Below are positions 35,881-43,909 of a DNA stretch of 64,000 bases, piece after piece; the stretch's first letter is position 1, and every line of letters starts with the position of its first letter. A program made the translations under genes and the position numbers. The notes beneath the pieces were generated by a model that saw only the letters and a program-made list of their open reading frames with translations, did no database searches and was not told where the DNA came from. The DNA is from Agromyces bracchium (GTDB lineage Bacteria > Actinomycetota > Actinomycetes > Actinomycetales > Microbacteriaceae): contig NZ_WMLB01000023.1 in the NCBI RefSeq assembly GCF_009709675.1, forward strand, positions 124,001-188,000, written 5' to 3'.

Positions 35881-36171
35881 TCAGCCGTTCGGCCGGTTCG
35901 CGCGGAGCACCTCGAGCCGCGCGCGGTACTCGTTCTCGTCGATGTCGCCCTGTGCGAACCGCTCGGCGAGCGTCGACTCGGCCGAGGCGGAGCGCGCCCA
36001 CGGCGGGCCGTCGGCGCCGCCCCACGCGCGCCGGCGACGCGTGACGAGGAACACCACGAGGCCGATGACGAGGATCCAGAGGATCGGGACGAACAGGAAC
36101 GCCCAGCCGAAGCCGGCGCCCCACGGGCCGGCGTGGGCGACCGCGGACGCGGCGGCGAGGGTGGTGAGCAT
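35881..36171 (-). CDS. Small membrane protein with C-terminal SHOCT domain
   Basis: 96 residues. One strong hydrophobic helix (WAFLFVPILWILVIGLVVFLV) is followed by a basic RRRR stop and a C-terminal SHOCT helix pair (STLAERFAQGDIDENEYRARL). SHOCT domains often act in oligomerisation. The ATG at 36171 has AGGAG eight bases before it; an upstream ATG at 36246 adds an Arg/Ala-rich run and is rejected. A palindrome matching one in front of the two-component operon lies about 100 bases upstream, so it is probably a target of that response regulator. Confidence 0.8.
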   Translation of the reverse strand: MLTTLAAASAVAHAGPWGAGFGWAFLFVPILWILVIGLVVFLVTRRRRAWGGADGPPWARSASAESTLAERFAQGDIDENEYRARLEVLRANRPNG

Positions 36172-36269
36172 GACGGGACTCCTTGATCGTGCGGCCCCGG
36201 AACAAGCCGTCGCAGCAAGCCTCGCCGCGGGCGATCGACGGCGCATCCGCCGCCGGGCGGCACTCCGCC

Positions 36270-36285
36270 TACTCCCGCGGGAGGA
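36270..36285 (-). promoter_or_regulatory. Candidate response-regulator box upstream of the SHOCT gene
   Basis: TACTCCC-GC-GGGAGGA is a near-perfect palindrome (six of seven arm bases) preceded by GCC. It matches TACTCCC-CC-GGGAGTA at 38226-38241 in sequence and in position relative to a downstream minus-strand gene. Confidence 0.55.
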
Positions 36286-36329
36286 ACCCGGTCGGAGCTA
36301 CGGCGGTCAGCGCCATCCGCTCGCGACCG

Positions 36330-36992
36330 TCACTGCCAGCCCGGCGCGACGAGCCCCGACTCGTAGGCGGTCACGACGAGCTGGACCCGATCGCGGGCGT
36401 GCAGCTTCGACATGATCCGCGAGACGTGCGTCTTCGCCGTGAGCGGGCTGAGCACGAGCCGCCCGGCGATCTCGTCGTTCGTCAGCCCCTGCCCGACGAG
36501 CCGCAGGACCTCGCGTTCGCGCTCGGTGAGCGCGGCGAGCGCGGCGGCGTCGGGCGCATCGCGAAGCCCCACCGACATCCGCTCGAGGAGGCGCCGGGTC
36601 ACGCCGGGCGAGAGCAGTGCCTCACCCGCGGCGACCACGCGGACCGCGCGGATGAGGTCGACCGGTTCGGTGTCCTTGACGAGGAATCCGCTCGCCCCCG
36701 CCCTGACGGCACGGGCGACGTACTCGTCGAGCTCGAACGTCGTCACGACGACGACGTGCACGCCCGCGAGCGCCGGGTCGGCGGCGATCCGCTCGGTCGC
36801 CCAGAGGCCGTCGCCGCCCGGCATCCGGATGTCCATGAGCACGACGTCGACCGGCTCCGTTCGCAGGAGCGCGAGCAACGCCTCCCCCGTCGAGGCCTCA
36901 CCCACGACCGAGATGTCGGACTCGGCCTCGAGCAGGGCCCGGAACCCCGCACGCACGAGCACCTGATCGTCGGCGAGCGCGACCCGGATCAT
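36330..36992 (-). CDS. NarL/FixJ-family response regulator
   Basis: 220 residues. The receiver domain starts IRVALADDQVLVRAGF (acidic pair) with the phosphoacceptor Asp in VVLMDIRMPGGDG (residue about 53) and the Lys in GFLVKDTEP. The C-terminal LuxR-type helix-turn-helix is LTEREREVLRLVGQGLTNDEIAGRL. The ATG at 36992 overlaps the histidine-kinase stop (ATGA), so the two are translationally coupled. Confidence 0.94.
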   Translation of the reverse strand: MIRVALADDQVLVRAGFRALLEAESDISVVGEASTGEALLALLRTEPVDVVLMDIRMPGGDGLWATERIAADPALAGVHVVVVTTFELDEYVARAVRAGASGFLVKDTEPVDLIRAVRVVAAGEALLSPGVTRRLLERMSVGLRDAPDAAALAALTEREREVLRLVGQGLTNDEIAGRLVLSPLTAKTHVSRIMSKLHARDRVQLVVTAYESGLVAPGWQ

Positions 36993-38167
36993 GCCCCGGC
37001 TCCCCACGGCAGCCGCGCCGTGACGCGGGTCCCGCCCCGCGGCGAACGTTCGACGGCGACCGTGCCGCCGAGCAGCGCCGCGCGCTCGCGCATGCCGAGG
37101 ATGCCGCCGCCCTCGATCTCGCCCTGGACGCCACGACCATCGTCGTCGACCGTCAGGAGCAGGTCGTCGCCCAGCCGCTCGACCACGACGACCGCCCGCG
37201 ACGCCCCCGCGTGCCGTACGACGTTGGTGAGCGCCTCCTGCGCGATCCGGTAGGCCGCGAACTGCACGGCACGGGGCGGTGCCGAATCGAGCCGGTCGAC
37301 GAGTTCGGCCTCGAAGCCGGGCGCGGCGACCCCGGCCACCAGCACCGGCAGGTCGGCGAGCTCGGCCTGCGGCGCGAGCGGCGCCGCAGCATCGTCGACG
37401 CCCTCGGACCGGATGACGCCGAGCACGGTGCGCACCTCCTCGAGTGCGGTCTTCGAGGTCGTCTTCACGTGCTCGAGCGCGCTCCGCGCCTGGTCGGGGT
37501 CGCGGTCCATCAGGTGCAGGCCGACGCTCGCCTGGACGTTGATCTGCGAGAGCGCGTGCCCGATGACGTCATGCAGTTCACGGGCGATCCGCATCCGCTC
37601 CTGCTCCTCGGCGGTCCGCCGTCGCTGCGCCAGGTCGGCGCGGTACGCCCGCGCACGCTCGCGCCGCACGCGTACGAAGGTCCCGATGCCGAAGCACGCG
37701 GCGAGGAGCGCGGTCGTCGCCGCGATGCGGAGCGGATGCCACGTCGGCCCGAGGCTCGCCGCCAGGACGATCGCGGCGACCCAGCCGGTGACGACAGACA
37801 CCACCGCCCAGCCCAGCGCGCCCCGCGCGACGGCGAGGATGATCGCGAACGCGAGGGCCACGTAGGGCGGCCCGACGTCGGGCGGCAGGAGCAGGTCGGC
37901 GAGCGCGAGAGCCGTGACGGCCGCGACGGTCGGGCCGGGCGCGCGGCGGGCCGCGAGGAGCGCCAGCGGTCCCGCGAGGGCGAGCCCCACCGAGAGGACC
38001 TCGACGCTCAGCGGCAGCCGCATCCACACCGCGATCGCGATCGCCGCCGGCACCTGGACGATCGCGCTGACGACCACGGGGGCGAGGAGCACCGCGGTCG
38101 GCGAGGGCCGGAATCGCTCGGGTCGGCCACCCCACGGGGCGGCGCCGTCCCAGGTCGGCGCGGGCAT
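36989..38167 (-). CDS. Sensor histidine kinase (HisKA_3 family)
   Basis: 392 residues. The N-terminus has about six hydrophobic helices and no large extracellular domain, so an intramembrane signal is likely. The dimerisation/phosphoacceptor motif is ERMRIARELHDVIGHALSQI (His). The ATPase domain has QEALTNVVRHAG (N box) and DDDGRGV with GGGILGMRERAALLGG (G boxes). It is the partner of the response regulator it overlaps. TACGAT lies six bases before the ATG with no ribosome binding site, pointing to a leaderless transcript. A palindrome 60-75 bases upstream suggests autoregulation. Confidence 0.93.
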   Translation of the reverse strand: MPAPTWDGAAPWGGRPERFRPSPTAVLLAPVVVSAIVQVPAAIAIAVWMRLPLSVEVLSVGLALAGPLALLAARRAPGPTVAAVTALALADLLLPPDVGPPYVALAFAIILAVARGALGWAVVSVVTGWVAAIVLAASLGPTWHPLRIAATTALLAACFGIGTFVRVRRERARAYRADLAQRRRTAEEQERMRIARELHDVIGHALSQINVQASVGLHLMDRDPDQARSALEHVKTTSKTALEEVRTVLGVIRSEGVDDAAAPLAPQAELADLPVLVAGVAAPGFEAELVDRLDSAPPRAVQFAAYRIAQEALTNVVRHAGASRAVVVVERLGDDLLLTVDDDGRGVQGEIEGGGILGMRERAALLGGTVAVERSPRGGTRVTARLPWGAGA

Positions 38168-38173
38168 CTCCCG

Positions 38174-38179
38174 ATCGTA
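38174..38179 (-). promoter_or_regulatory. -10 of a leaderless histidine-kinase mRNA
   Basis: TACGAT on the minus strand ends six bases before the ATG. The palindrome at 38226-38241 would be centred about 66 bases upstream of the inferred transcript start, an activator-like position. Confidence 0.45.
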
Positions 38180-38225
38180 TCCCCAGGGGTGTCGGGCGGG
38201 ATCGGCCGGAGGATGCGCCCGCGCC

Positions 38226-38241
38226 TACTCCCCCGGGAGTA
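38226..38241 (-). promoter_or_regulatory. Candidate response-regulator box upstream of the two-component operon
   Basis: TACTCCC-CC-GGGAGTA has perfect 7-bp arms. With the flanking GCC it is the twin of the box at 36270-36285. Confidence 0.6.
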
Positions 38242-38247
38242 CGCGCA

Positions 38248-39573
38248 TCAGAGCACGCTGATGGGCTTCACGATGTCGGCGTAGATGAGCAGCGCGCTCA
38301 TGCCGCCGAGGATGATCACCATCGCGAACGTGAGCGGCATGAGCTTGGCGAGGTCGACCGGACCGGGATCGGGTCGGTTCCGCAGCTTCGCCCAGCCACG
38401 GCGGATCGCCTCCCAGAGGGCGCCCGCGATGTGGCCGCCGTCGAGCGGGAGGAGCGGGATCAGGTTGAAGACGAAGAGGGCGACGTTGAGCGAGGCGAGG
38501 ATGCCGACGAGGCCCGCCGCGCGCGAGGCGATCGGCACCTCGTCGAGGCTCGCGATCTCGCCCGCGACGCGGCCGACGCCGACGACCGAGATCGGCCCGT
38601 TCGGGTCGCGCTCCTCCGGCCCGAACGCCGCGTTCGCGACATCCACCAGCCGTTGCGGGAGGTTCACGATGATGCCGGCGACCGCCTGCACGTTCTCGCC
38701 GACCATCGGCAGCACGGCCGTGACGGGCTGGCGCACGGTCTCCGTCGCGGGCCCGATACCCACGAAGCCGACCTCGTCGGTGAGCGGCTCGCCGTCGGAC
38801 CCGGTGACCACCTGCCCCTGCGCGTCGACGACGTACCGTTCGCTGAGCAGCGGCGTGACCGCGAGCGTGACCTCCGCGCCGTCGCGGAGGACCACGACCG
38901 AGATCTCGTCGCCCGGGTGCTCCCGGATGATCGCCGTGGACTCGTTCCACGAGTCGATCGGCTCGCCCTCGATGGCGACGATCGTGTCGCCGGGCCGGAT
39001 GCCCGCCTCGGCGCCCGGCGCCGCCGGATCGCCCGACTCGCAGGTCTGGCGCTCACTCGTCGCGGGCAGCGCGCACTCGGAGACCGACCCGATCGTCGTC
39101 GACGGCTGCGCGACGCCGAAGCCCATGAGGAGCACGCCGAAGAGCACGATCGCGAGCACGAGGTTCATGAACGGCCCGCCGAACATGACGATGATCCGCT
39201 TCCAGACCGGCAGTCGGTAGAAGGCGCGGTGCTCGTCGCCGGGCGTGATCGACTCGGCGCTCGAGTCGCGGGCGTCCTGCACGAGCGAGCGGAAGAAGCC
39301 CGTGCTGTCCTCCTTGGCGTGGCCGTCCTTGCCGGGCGGGAACATGCCGATCATCGCGATGTAGCCGCCGAGCGGGATCGCCTTGACCCCGTACTCGGTC
39401 TCGCCCTTCCGGCGGGACCAGATCGTGGGGCCGAAGCCGATCATGTACTGCGTCACCTTGACTCCGAAGAGCTTCGCGGGCACGAGGTGCCCGATCTCGT
39501 GCAGGCCGATCGAGACGGCGAGGCCGACGACGATGATGGCGACGCCGATCACGAACAGGAGCACGGATTCCAC
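38248..39573 (-). CDS. rseP: Site-2 intramembrane metalloprotease (RseP/M50)
   Basis: 441 residues. The zinc site HEIGH lies in SIGLHEIGHLVPAKLFGVKV (first membrane helix), and the third ligand is in LIPLLPLDGGHIAGAL near the C-terminus. A PDZ domain (GIRPGDTIVAIEGEPIDS) sits between them and is interrupted by an acidic loop. It cleaves membrane-bound anti-sigma factors or signal-peptide remnants. The GTG start has TACGAT exactly six bases upstream. It follows dxr by about 90 bases, the usual actinobacterial order. Confidence 0.94.
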   Translation of the reverse strand: MESVLLFVIGVAIIVVGLAVSIGLHEIGHLVPAKLFGVKVTQYMIGFGPTIWSRRKGETEYGVKAIPLGGYIAMIGMFPPGKDGHAKEDSTGFFRSLVQDARDSSAESITPGDEHRAFYRLPVWKRIIVMFGGPFMNLVLAIVLFGVLLMGFGVAQPSTTIGSVSECALPATSERQTCESGDPAAPGAEAGIRPGDTIVAIEGEPIDSWNESTAIIREHPGDEISVVVLRDGAEVTLAVTPLLSERYVVDAQGQVVTGSDGEPLTDEVGFVGIGPATETVRQPVTAVLPMVGENVQAVAGIIVNLPQRLVDVANAAFGPEERDPNGPISVVGVGRVAGEIASLDEVPIASRAAGLVGILASLNVALFVFNLIPLLPLDGGHIAGALWEAIRRGWAKLRNRPDPGPVDLAKLMPLTFAMVIILGGMSALLIYADIVKPISVL

Positions 39574-39579
39574 CCCGTC

Positions 39580-39585
39580 ATCGTA
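39580..39585 (-). promoter_or_regulatory. -10 of a leaderless rseP mRNA
   Basis: TACGAT followed by GACGGG and the GTG start on the minus strand; no Shine-Dalgarno sequence. Confidence 0.45.
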
Positions 39586-39661
39586 GGGGCGATCCCTTGG
39601 CGCGCGCTGTCCGCCGACTGTGAACGGATGCCGCGGGGCGACCTCCGTCGTCGGGCCCCGC

Positions 39662-40747
39662 CTACGCCCGCGCGATGCGCAGGTCGGCCGCGCGCCGCGC
39701 GACCCGCTCCGCCTCGGCGAGCGAGTCGACCGTGAGCACGCCCGACGGCGACTCGTGCGCGTCGACGACGGCCTTCACCGTGTCGACGATCTCGGTGAAC
39801 CCGATGCGGCCCGCGTGGAAGGCCGCAACGGCCTGTTCGTTCGCGGCGTTGAACACGGCCGGGTACTCGCCGCCGGCACGGCCGACCTGCTTCGCGAGCT
39901 TCACGGCGGGGAACGCCGCCTCGTCGAGCGGCTCGAAGCTCCACTGCTGTGCGCTCGTCCAGTCGAGCGGCTTCCCGGCCGCACCCACCCGGTTCGGCCA
40001 GTCGAGTCCGAGCGAGATGGGCAGGCGCATGTCGGGCGGCGACGCCTGGGCGATCGTCGAGCCGTCCACGAACTCGACCATGGAGTGCACGATCGACTGC
40101 GGGTGCACGACGACCTCGATGCGGTCGTAGTCGACGGCGAAGAGCAGGTGCGCCTCGATCACCTCGAGGCCCTTGTTCACGAGGGTCGCGGAGTTCGTGG
40201 TGACCACGAGTCCCATGTCCCAGGTGGGGTGCGCGAGCGCTTCGGCCGGTGTGACGTCGACGAGCTCCTCGCGCCGGCGGCCTCGGAACGGCCCGCCCGA
40301 CGCGGTGAGCACGAGCCGGCGGACCTCGTCGTGCGTGCCCGAGCGCAGGGCCTGCGCGATCGCGGAGTGCTCCGAGTCGACCGGCACGATCTGCCCGGGG
40401 GCCGCAAGTCGGGTGACGAGGTCGCCGCCGACGATGAGCGACTCCTTGTTGGCCAGCGCGAGGGTCATGCCGCGCTCGAGCGTCGCGAGCGTCGGCCCGA
40501 GCCCGACCGATCCCGTGATGCCGTTCAGCACGACGTCGGCGTCGACGCTCCGCACGAGCTGCACGGCCTCGTCGATGCCGACGGCGGTGTTCTCGACGCC
40601 GAACTCCTCCGCCTGCCGCTCGAGTTCGGCGCGGTTCGACCCGACGGCGAGGCCGACCACGTCGAAGCGGCGCGGGTTCGCACGGATGACGTCGAGCGCC
40701 TGCGTGCCGATGGAACCGGTGGACCCGAGGATGATGACGCTGCGCAC
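39662..40747 (-). CDS. dxr: 1-deoxy-D-xylulose 5-phosphate reductoisomerase
   Basis: A 361-residue NADPH enzyme making 2-C-methylerythritol 4-phosphate, the committed MEP-pathway step. [16 protein letters not shown] is the NADPH loop; [20 protein letters not shown] and LTASGGPFR carry metal and substrate residues. The flexible lid and His-containing segments follow. The GTG start (MRSVIILGS) has TAGAGT six bases upstream. ispG, of the same pathway, is 19 kb away on the same strand. Confidence 0.97.
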   Translation of the reverse strand: MRSVIILGSTGSIGTQALDVIRANPRRFDVVGLAVGSNRAELERQAEEFGVENTAVGIDEAVQLVRSVDADVVLNGITGSVGLGPTLATLERGMTLALANKESLIVGGDLVTRLAAPGQIVPVDSEHSAIAQALRSGTHDEVRRLVLTASGGPFRGRRREELVDVTPAEALAHPTWDMGLVVTTNSATLVNKGLEVIEAHLLFAVDYDRIEVVVHPQSIVHSMVEFVDGSTIAQASPPDMRLPISLGLDWPNRVGAAGKPLDWTSAQQWSFEPLDEAAFPAVKLAKQVGRAGGEYPAVFNAANEQAVAAFHAGRIGFTEIVDTVKAVVDAHESPSGVLTVDSLAEAERVARRAADLRIARA

Positions 40748-40753
40748 AGGGCC

Positions 40754-40759
40754 ACTCTA
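40754..40759 (-). promoter_or_regulatory. -10 of a leaderless dxr mRNA
   Basis: TAGAGT, then GGCCCT, then the GTG start on the minus strand. No ribosome binding site or clear -35. Confidence 0.45.
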
Positions 40760-40769
40760 GGCCGCGCGC

Positions 40770-41408
40770 TCAGCGGCGCGGGAGCAGGGCGACGGATGCC
40801 GCGACGCGACCAGGCACGGCGACATCCGTGATCCGCACGTCCTCCCAGCGCGACCCGAGCTCGGGCACGCTCCTCGAGATGCGGGCGTCGCCGTGGTCGT
40901 CGCCGGGCATCGTCACCGCGATCCGCGAGGGTTCGACGACCTCGAGGTGCCCGACGGCTCGGAGCAGCGCCGACTTGCGCGCCCACAGCTGGGCGCGCAC
41001 GAGCGCGCGGGCGGACGCATCGAGTTCCGCCAAACGCTCGCGCTCCTCGGGGTGAAGCGCCGCGGCGTCCAGGATCGGCGCGCCGTCGGCCGCCGCCTCG
41101 ACGCCGACCCCGACCGGATGCCGCGTGCCGACCGCCGCGACGACCACCCCGGCGACCGTCGCCGCGTCGGCGAACCAGGGACCGCCGGAGGGCGTCGTGG
41201 GATATCGGACCACCGGGCTGCCGTGCCGTACGCCGCACACCGGGCAGGCGTGGTCGAGCTCGACGTCGTCGGCCGGCACGCCGGCCGACGCGGCGAGGTG
41301 CGCCCGGAGGACCGAATCGACCCCGGCGCCGCGTCGGCCGAGTGCGGCGACCAGCACGCGAACGCCCGACTCCCCGAGTTCGACGACGTCGGCCGATGCG
41401 GTGTCCAT
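40770..41408 (-). CDS. 4'-phosphopantetheinyl transferase-like protein with altered active site
   Basis: 212 residues. The CPVCGVRHGSPVV segment and the overall length match Sfp-type phosphopantetheinyl transferases, which load CoA-derived arms onto carrier proteins. The normal GVDxE metal site reads GVGVE here (Asp to Gly), and the WxxKEA motif reads WARKSA (Glu to Ser). Two of the three expected Mg ligands are therefore missing. It may be inactive, or use a different metal arrangement. The ATG at 41408 is inferred leaderless (CATCAT six bases upstream). It lies 22 bases from the dxr start, same strand. Confidence 0.65.
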   Translation of the reverse strand: MDTASADVVELGESGVRVLVAALGRRGAGVDSVLRAHLAASAGVPADDVELDHACPVCGVRHGSPVVRYPTTPSGGPWFADAATVAGVVVAAVGTRHPVGVGVEAAADGAPILDAAALHPEERERLAELDASARALVRAQLWARKSALLRAVGHLEVVEPSRIAVTMPGDDHGDARISRSVPELGSRWEDVRITDVAVPGRVAASVALLPRR

Positions 41409-41481
41409 CAGCCCATGATGGCGCACGCGCACGCCGCTGCCGACCCCCACCAATATTCCGGGGCTCGCATACGGCCTGACG

Positions 41482-41487
41482 TAGCGT
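41482..41487 (+). promoter_or_regulatory. -10 of a leaderless plsC-like mRNA
   Basis: TAGCGT ends six bases before the GTG at 41494. The intervening CGGAGG is too close to the GTG to be a usable ribosome binding site. Confidence 0.4.
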
Positions 41488-41493
41488 CGGAGG

Positions 41494-42255
41494 GTGAGTG
41501 AGATCGAGGCCGACGCCGTCCCGTCCCCGCCGTCGAAGCCCGGGCCCGTCTACGGCCTCGTGCGCGGCGTCCTCCGTCCGCTCGTCCGGCTCATCTTCCG
41601 GCCGACGATCACCGGCGCCGAGAACGTGCCCCGGTCCGGCCCCGTCATCCTCGCCTCGAACCACTTGTCGTTCGTCGACAGCATCGTGATCCCCCTCGCG
41701 GCGCCGCGACCCGTGCAGTTCCTCGCCAAGTCGCACTACTTCACCGGCAAAGGCCTGAAGGGCTGGGCGTCGCGGACGTTCTTCACCGCGATCGGCGCAG
41801 TGAGCGTCGAACGCGGCGCCGGCGCCCAGGCGCAGGCCGCGCTCGACCAGGGCCGGCGCATCCTCGACTCGGGAAGCGCCTTCGCCCTCTACCCCGAGGG
41901 CACGCGCTCGCTCGACGGACGCCTCTACCGCGGACGGACCGGCATCGCCTGGCTCGCCCTCACGACGGGCGCCGCCGTCGTGCCCGTCGGCCTCATCGGC
42001 ACCCAGGAGATCCAGCCCGTCGGCTCGTCCATGCCGCGGGTGCGCCCCGTGACCGTTCGATTCGGCGAGCCGATCGACCTCAGCCGGCACGGTGCCGCGA
42101 CCTCGGGCCGCGCCCGCCGGGCCGCGACCGACGAGATCATGGCCGCGATCCACGCCCTCACCGGGCAGGAACTCGCGAACGCCTACAACGAGGCGCCGCC
42201 GCAGGGCGCGCTGGCGAAGATCGCCGACCGCGTCGCCCCGCGCGAGCGCGTGTAG
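41494..42255 (+). CDS. 1-acyl-sn-glycerol-3-phosphate acyltransferase (PlsC family)
   Basis: 253 residues. NHLSFVDS is the HX4D catalytic motif, YPEGTRS the glycerophosphate-binding motif and VVPVGLIGTQEI a third block. It would convert lysophosphatidic to phosphatidic acid at the membrane, feeding phospholipid synthesis. One hydrophobic segment near residues 25-40 may anchor it. The GTG start is supported by a TAGCGT hexamer. The exact acyl acceptor is not certain because several lysolipid acyltransferases share these motifs. Confidence 0.9.
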   Translation: MSEIEADAVPSPPSKPGPVYGLVRGVLRPLVRLIFRPTITGAENVPRSGPVILASNHLSFVDSIVIPLAAPRPVQFLAKSHYFTGKGLKGWASRTFFTAIGAVSVERGAGAQAQAALDQGRRILDSGSAFALYPEGTRSLDGRLYRGRTGIAWLALTTGAAVVPVGLIGTQEIQPVGSSMPRVRPVTVRFGEPIDLSRHGAATSGRARRAATDEIMAAIHALTGQELANAYNEAPPQGALAKIADRVAPRERV

Positions 42256-42330
42256 CGGCACGCCACGTCCCGCGTCGCGCGACCCGCCGGGATCGGTGGA
42301 GGTTCCCAGCGACCGGGCGGTCCGCACCGG

Positions 42331-42336
42331 TATCGT
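42331..42336 (+). promoter_or_regulatory. -10 of a leaderless lipoprotein mRNA
   Basis: TATCGT lies seven bases before the ATG at 42344 with no ribosome binding site. Confidence 0.4.
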
Positions 42337-42343
42337 CGGCCCG

Positions 42344-43258
42344 ATGAGGACTCGCTCTCGTGCGTGGATCGCCGCGGTCGCGGCATCCGTCGCCCTGCTG
42401 CTGGCCGGCTGCGTGCCGACCCCGGGGATCGAGCGCGACCCGACCTCCGCCGACCGGCGCATCCCCTCGACCGACCGGTTCGACCCGGGCTTCATCGTGA
42501 GCGACGACGCGTTCTACGACTCGGCCGCGATGACCGAACGCGACGTCCAGGCGTTCCTCGAGTCGCGCGACTGCCGGCCCACCGACGACGTGCCGTGCCT
42601 CGCGGAGTACACCGAGGACGTCGAGGCCGTCCCCACGGCCGGCCCCCGCCACTGCACCGCCGTCCCGGGCGGCGAGGCGGTGCCAGCGAGCCGCATCATC
42701 GCCGAGGTCGCCGCCGCCTGCGGGATCAGCCCGCGAACCCTCCTCGTCCTGCTGCAGAAGGAGCAGTCGCTGCTCACGCGCCCGAGCGCGCGCGGCTACG
42801 AACGCGCGACGGGGTACGGCTGCCCCGACACCGCCGACTGCGACGCACGGTACTTCGGGTTCTTCAACCAGGTGTACCGTGCGGCCTGGCAGTTCCGGCA
42901 GTACACCGTCGAACCCGTGCGGCAGTTCCGCATCGGCGCCATCGACGTCGGCTTCCACCCCGACGCGGCGTGCGGCGCCTCGACCGTGCGGATCCGCAAC
43001 CAGGCGACGGCGAACCTCTACAACTACACGCCCTACCAGCCGAACGACGCCGTGCTCGCCGACCCGTCGGGCGGCGACGACTGCTCCGCGTACGGCAACC
43101 TGAACTTCTGGCGCATCTGGAACCGCTGGTTCGGCGATCCCCACGACGAGCGGCTGCCTCCGTACTTCCCGCCCTGCTCGCGACTCGTCGGCGGCTACCC
43201 GTGCCCGGCGCCCGCACCCCCCGGGTCGGGACTCGCGCCGACCACGGTCCTGCCCTGA
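42344..43258 (+). CDS. Lysozyme-like secreted lipoprotein
   Basis: 304 residues. The signal ends in lipobox LLLAGC. The mature part has SPRTLLVLLQKEQSLLT, a helix with a glutamate placed as in lytic transglycosylases, followed by ATGYGCPDT, YFGFFNQVYRAAWQFRQY and NLYNYTPYQPN. Six or more cysteines suggest disulfides outside the membrane. Similar proteins in actinobacteria are often named hemagglutinin or left hypothetical; I infer peptidoglycan binding or cleavage from the lysozyme-like helix. A proline-rich C-terminus ends the chain. ATG at 42344 chosen for the signal peptide. Confidence 0.7.
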   Translation: MRTRSRAWIAAVAASVALLLAGCVPTPGIERDPTSADRRIPSTDRFDPGFIVSDDAFYDSAAMTERDVQAFLESRDCRPTDDVPCLAEYTEDVEAVPTAGPRHCTAVPGGEAVPASRIIAEVAAACGISPRTLLVLLQKEQSLLTRPSARGYERATGYGCPDTADCDARYFGFFNQVYRAAWQFRQYTVEPVRQFRIGAIDVGFHPDAACGASTVRIRNQATANLYNYTPYQPNDAVLADPSGGDDCSAYGNLNFWRIWNRWFGDPHDERLPPYFPPCSRLVGGYPCPAPAPPGSGLAPTTVLP

Positions 43259-43286
43259 GCCCGGCCGACCGCACCCGGTCGCTCGC

Positions 43287-43313
43287 GCGGCCGGACGCTC
43301 GCTGCCCGGCCGC
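43287..43313. terminator. Hairpin between convergent lipoprotein and osmC-like genes
   Basis: GCGGCCGG (43287-43294) and CCGGCCGC (43306-43313) make a perfect 8-bp stem with an 11-base loop, between stops at 43258 and 43327. Confidence 0.45.
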
Positions 43314-43326
43314 TCGCCCGCCGTCG

Positions 43327-43806
43327 TCAGTCGCCGCGGACGAGCGTGATCGGCTCGTGCCGGACCGGGAACGCGACGGATGCCGCGATGAAGCACTTCT
43401 CGGATGCCTCGTGGTGCAGCGAGTCGGCGAGCTCGCGCATCGCGGGATCGGCGACCGTGACCCGCGGACGGAGGACCGCCTCCTGCAGCCGCCCGCCGCC
43501 GCGGCCGTCCTCGCGCAGGGTCGCGGTCGCGGCATCCGTGTAGCCGACCACGACGACCCCGTGGTTCACGGCGACGTGCAGGTAGGAGAGCATGTGGCAC
43601 TCGCTGAGGGCTGCGAGCACGAGCTCCTCCGGATTCCAGCGGTCGCGGTCGCCGTGGAAGGCGCGGTCGCTCGAGCCCGCGATCTCGTGGAGCTTGCCCG
43701 CGGCGCGCACCGCATGCTGCCGGCCGTAGGACCGGTACGAGGCCGTGCCCTCGCCGCGGTCGCCCTGCCACTCGACCTCGATCGCATAGTGGTGCTCCCC
43801 GAGCAT
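43327..43806 (-). CDS. OsmC-family protein
   Basis: 159 residues. The two redox cysteines lie in LSECHMLSYLHVA and SEKCFIAASVAF, the OsmC pattern for thiol peroxidases acting on organic hydroperoxides. NPEELVLAALSECH is the family N-terminal core. The ATG at 43806 (MLGEHHYAIEVEW) has GGGAGGGAG about five bases upstream; a longer frame to 43869 is not needed. Single-gene unit, diverging from gabT. Confidence 0.9.
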   Translation of the reverse strand: MLGEHHYAIEVEWQGDRGEGTASYRSYGRQHAVRAAGKLHEIAGSSDRAFHGDRDRWNPEELVLAALSECHMLSYLHVAVNHGVVVVGYTDAATATLREDGRGGGRLQEAVLRPRVTVADPAMRELADSLHHEASEKCFIAASVAFPVRHEPITLVRGD

Positions 43807-43894
43807 GTCGCTCCCTCCCGTTCGGCGTGAACGGAACGCTCCGCCGTCGTCGATCCTGCACCCGGCCACCGACCTCGCTCGGCGGCCCCGGGGT

Positions 43895-43900
43895 TAAGCT
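43895..43900 (+). promoter_or_regulatory. Candidate -10 for gabT
   Basis: TAAGCT lies nine bases before the ATG at 43910, which leaves a 5' leader of only zero to three bases. No ribosome binding site is present. Confidence 0.4.
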
Positions 43901-43909
43901 GGTCCGATC

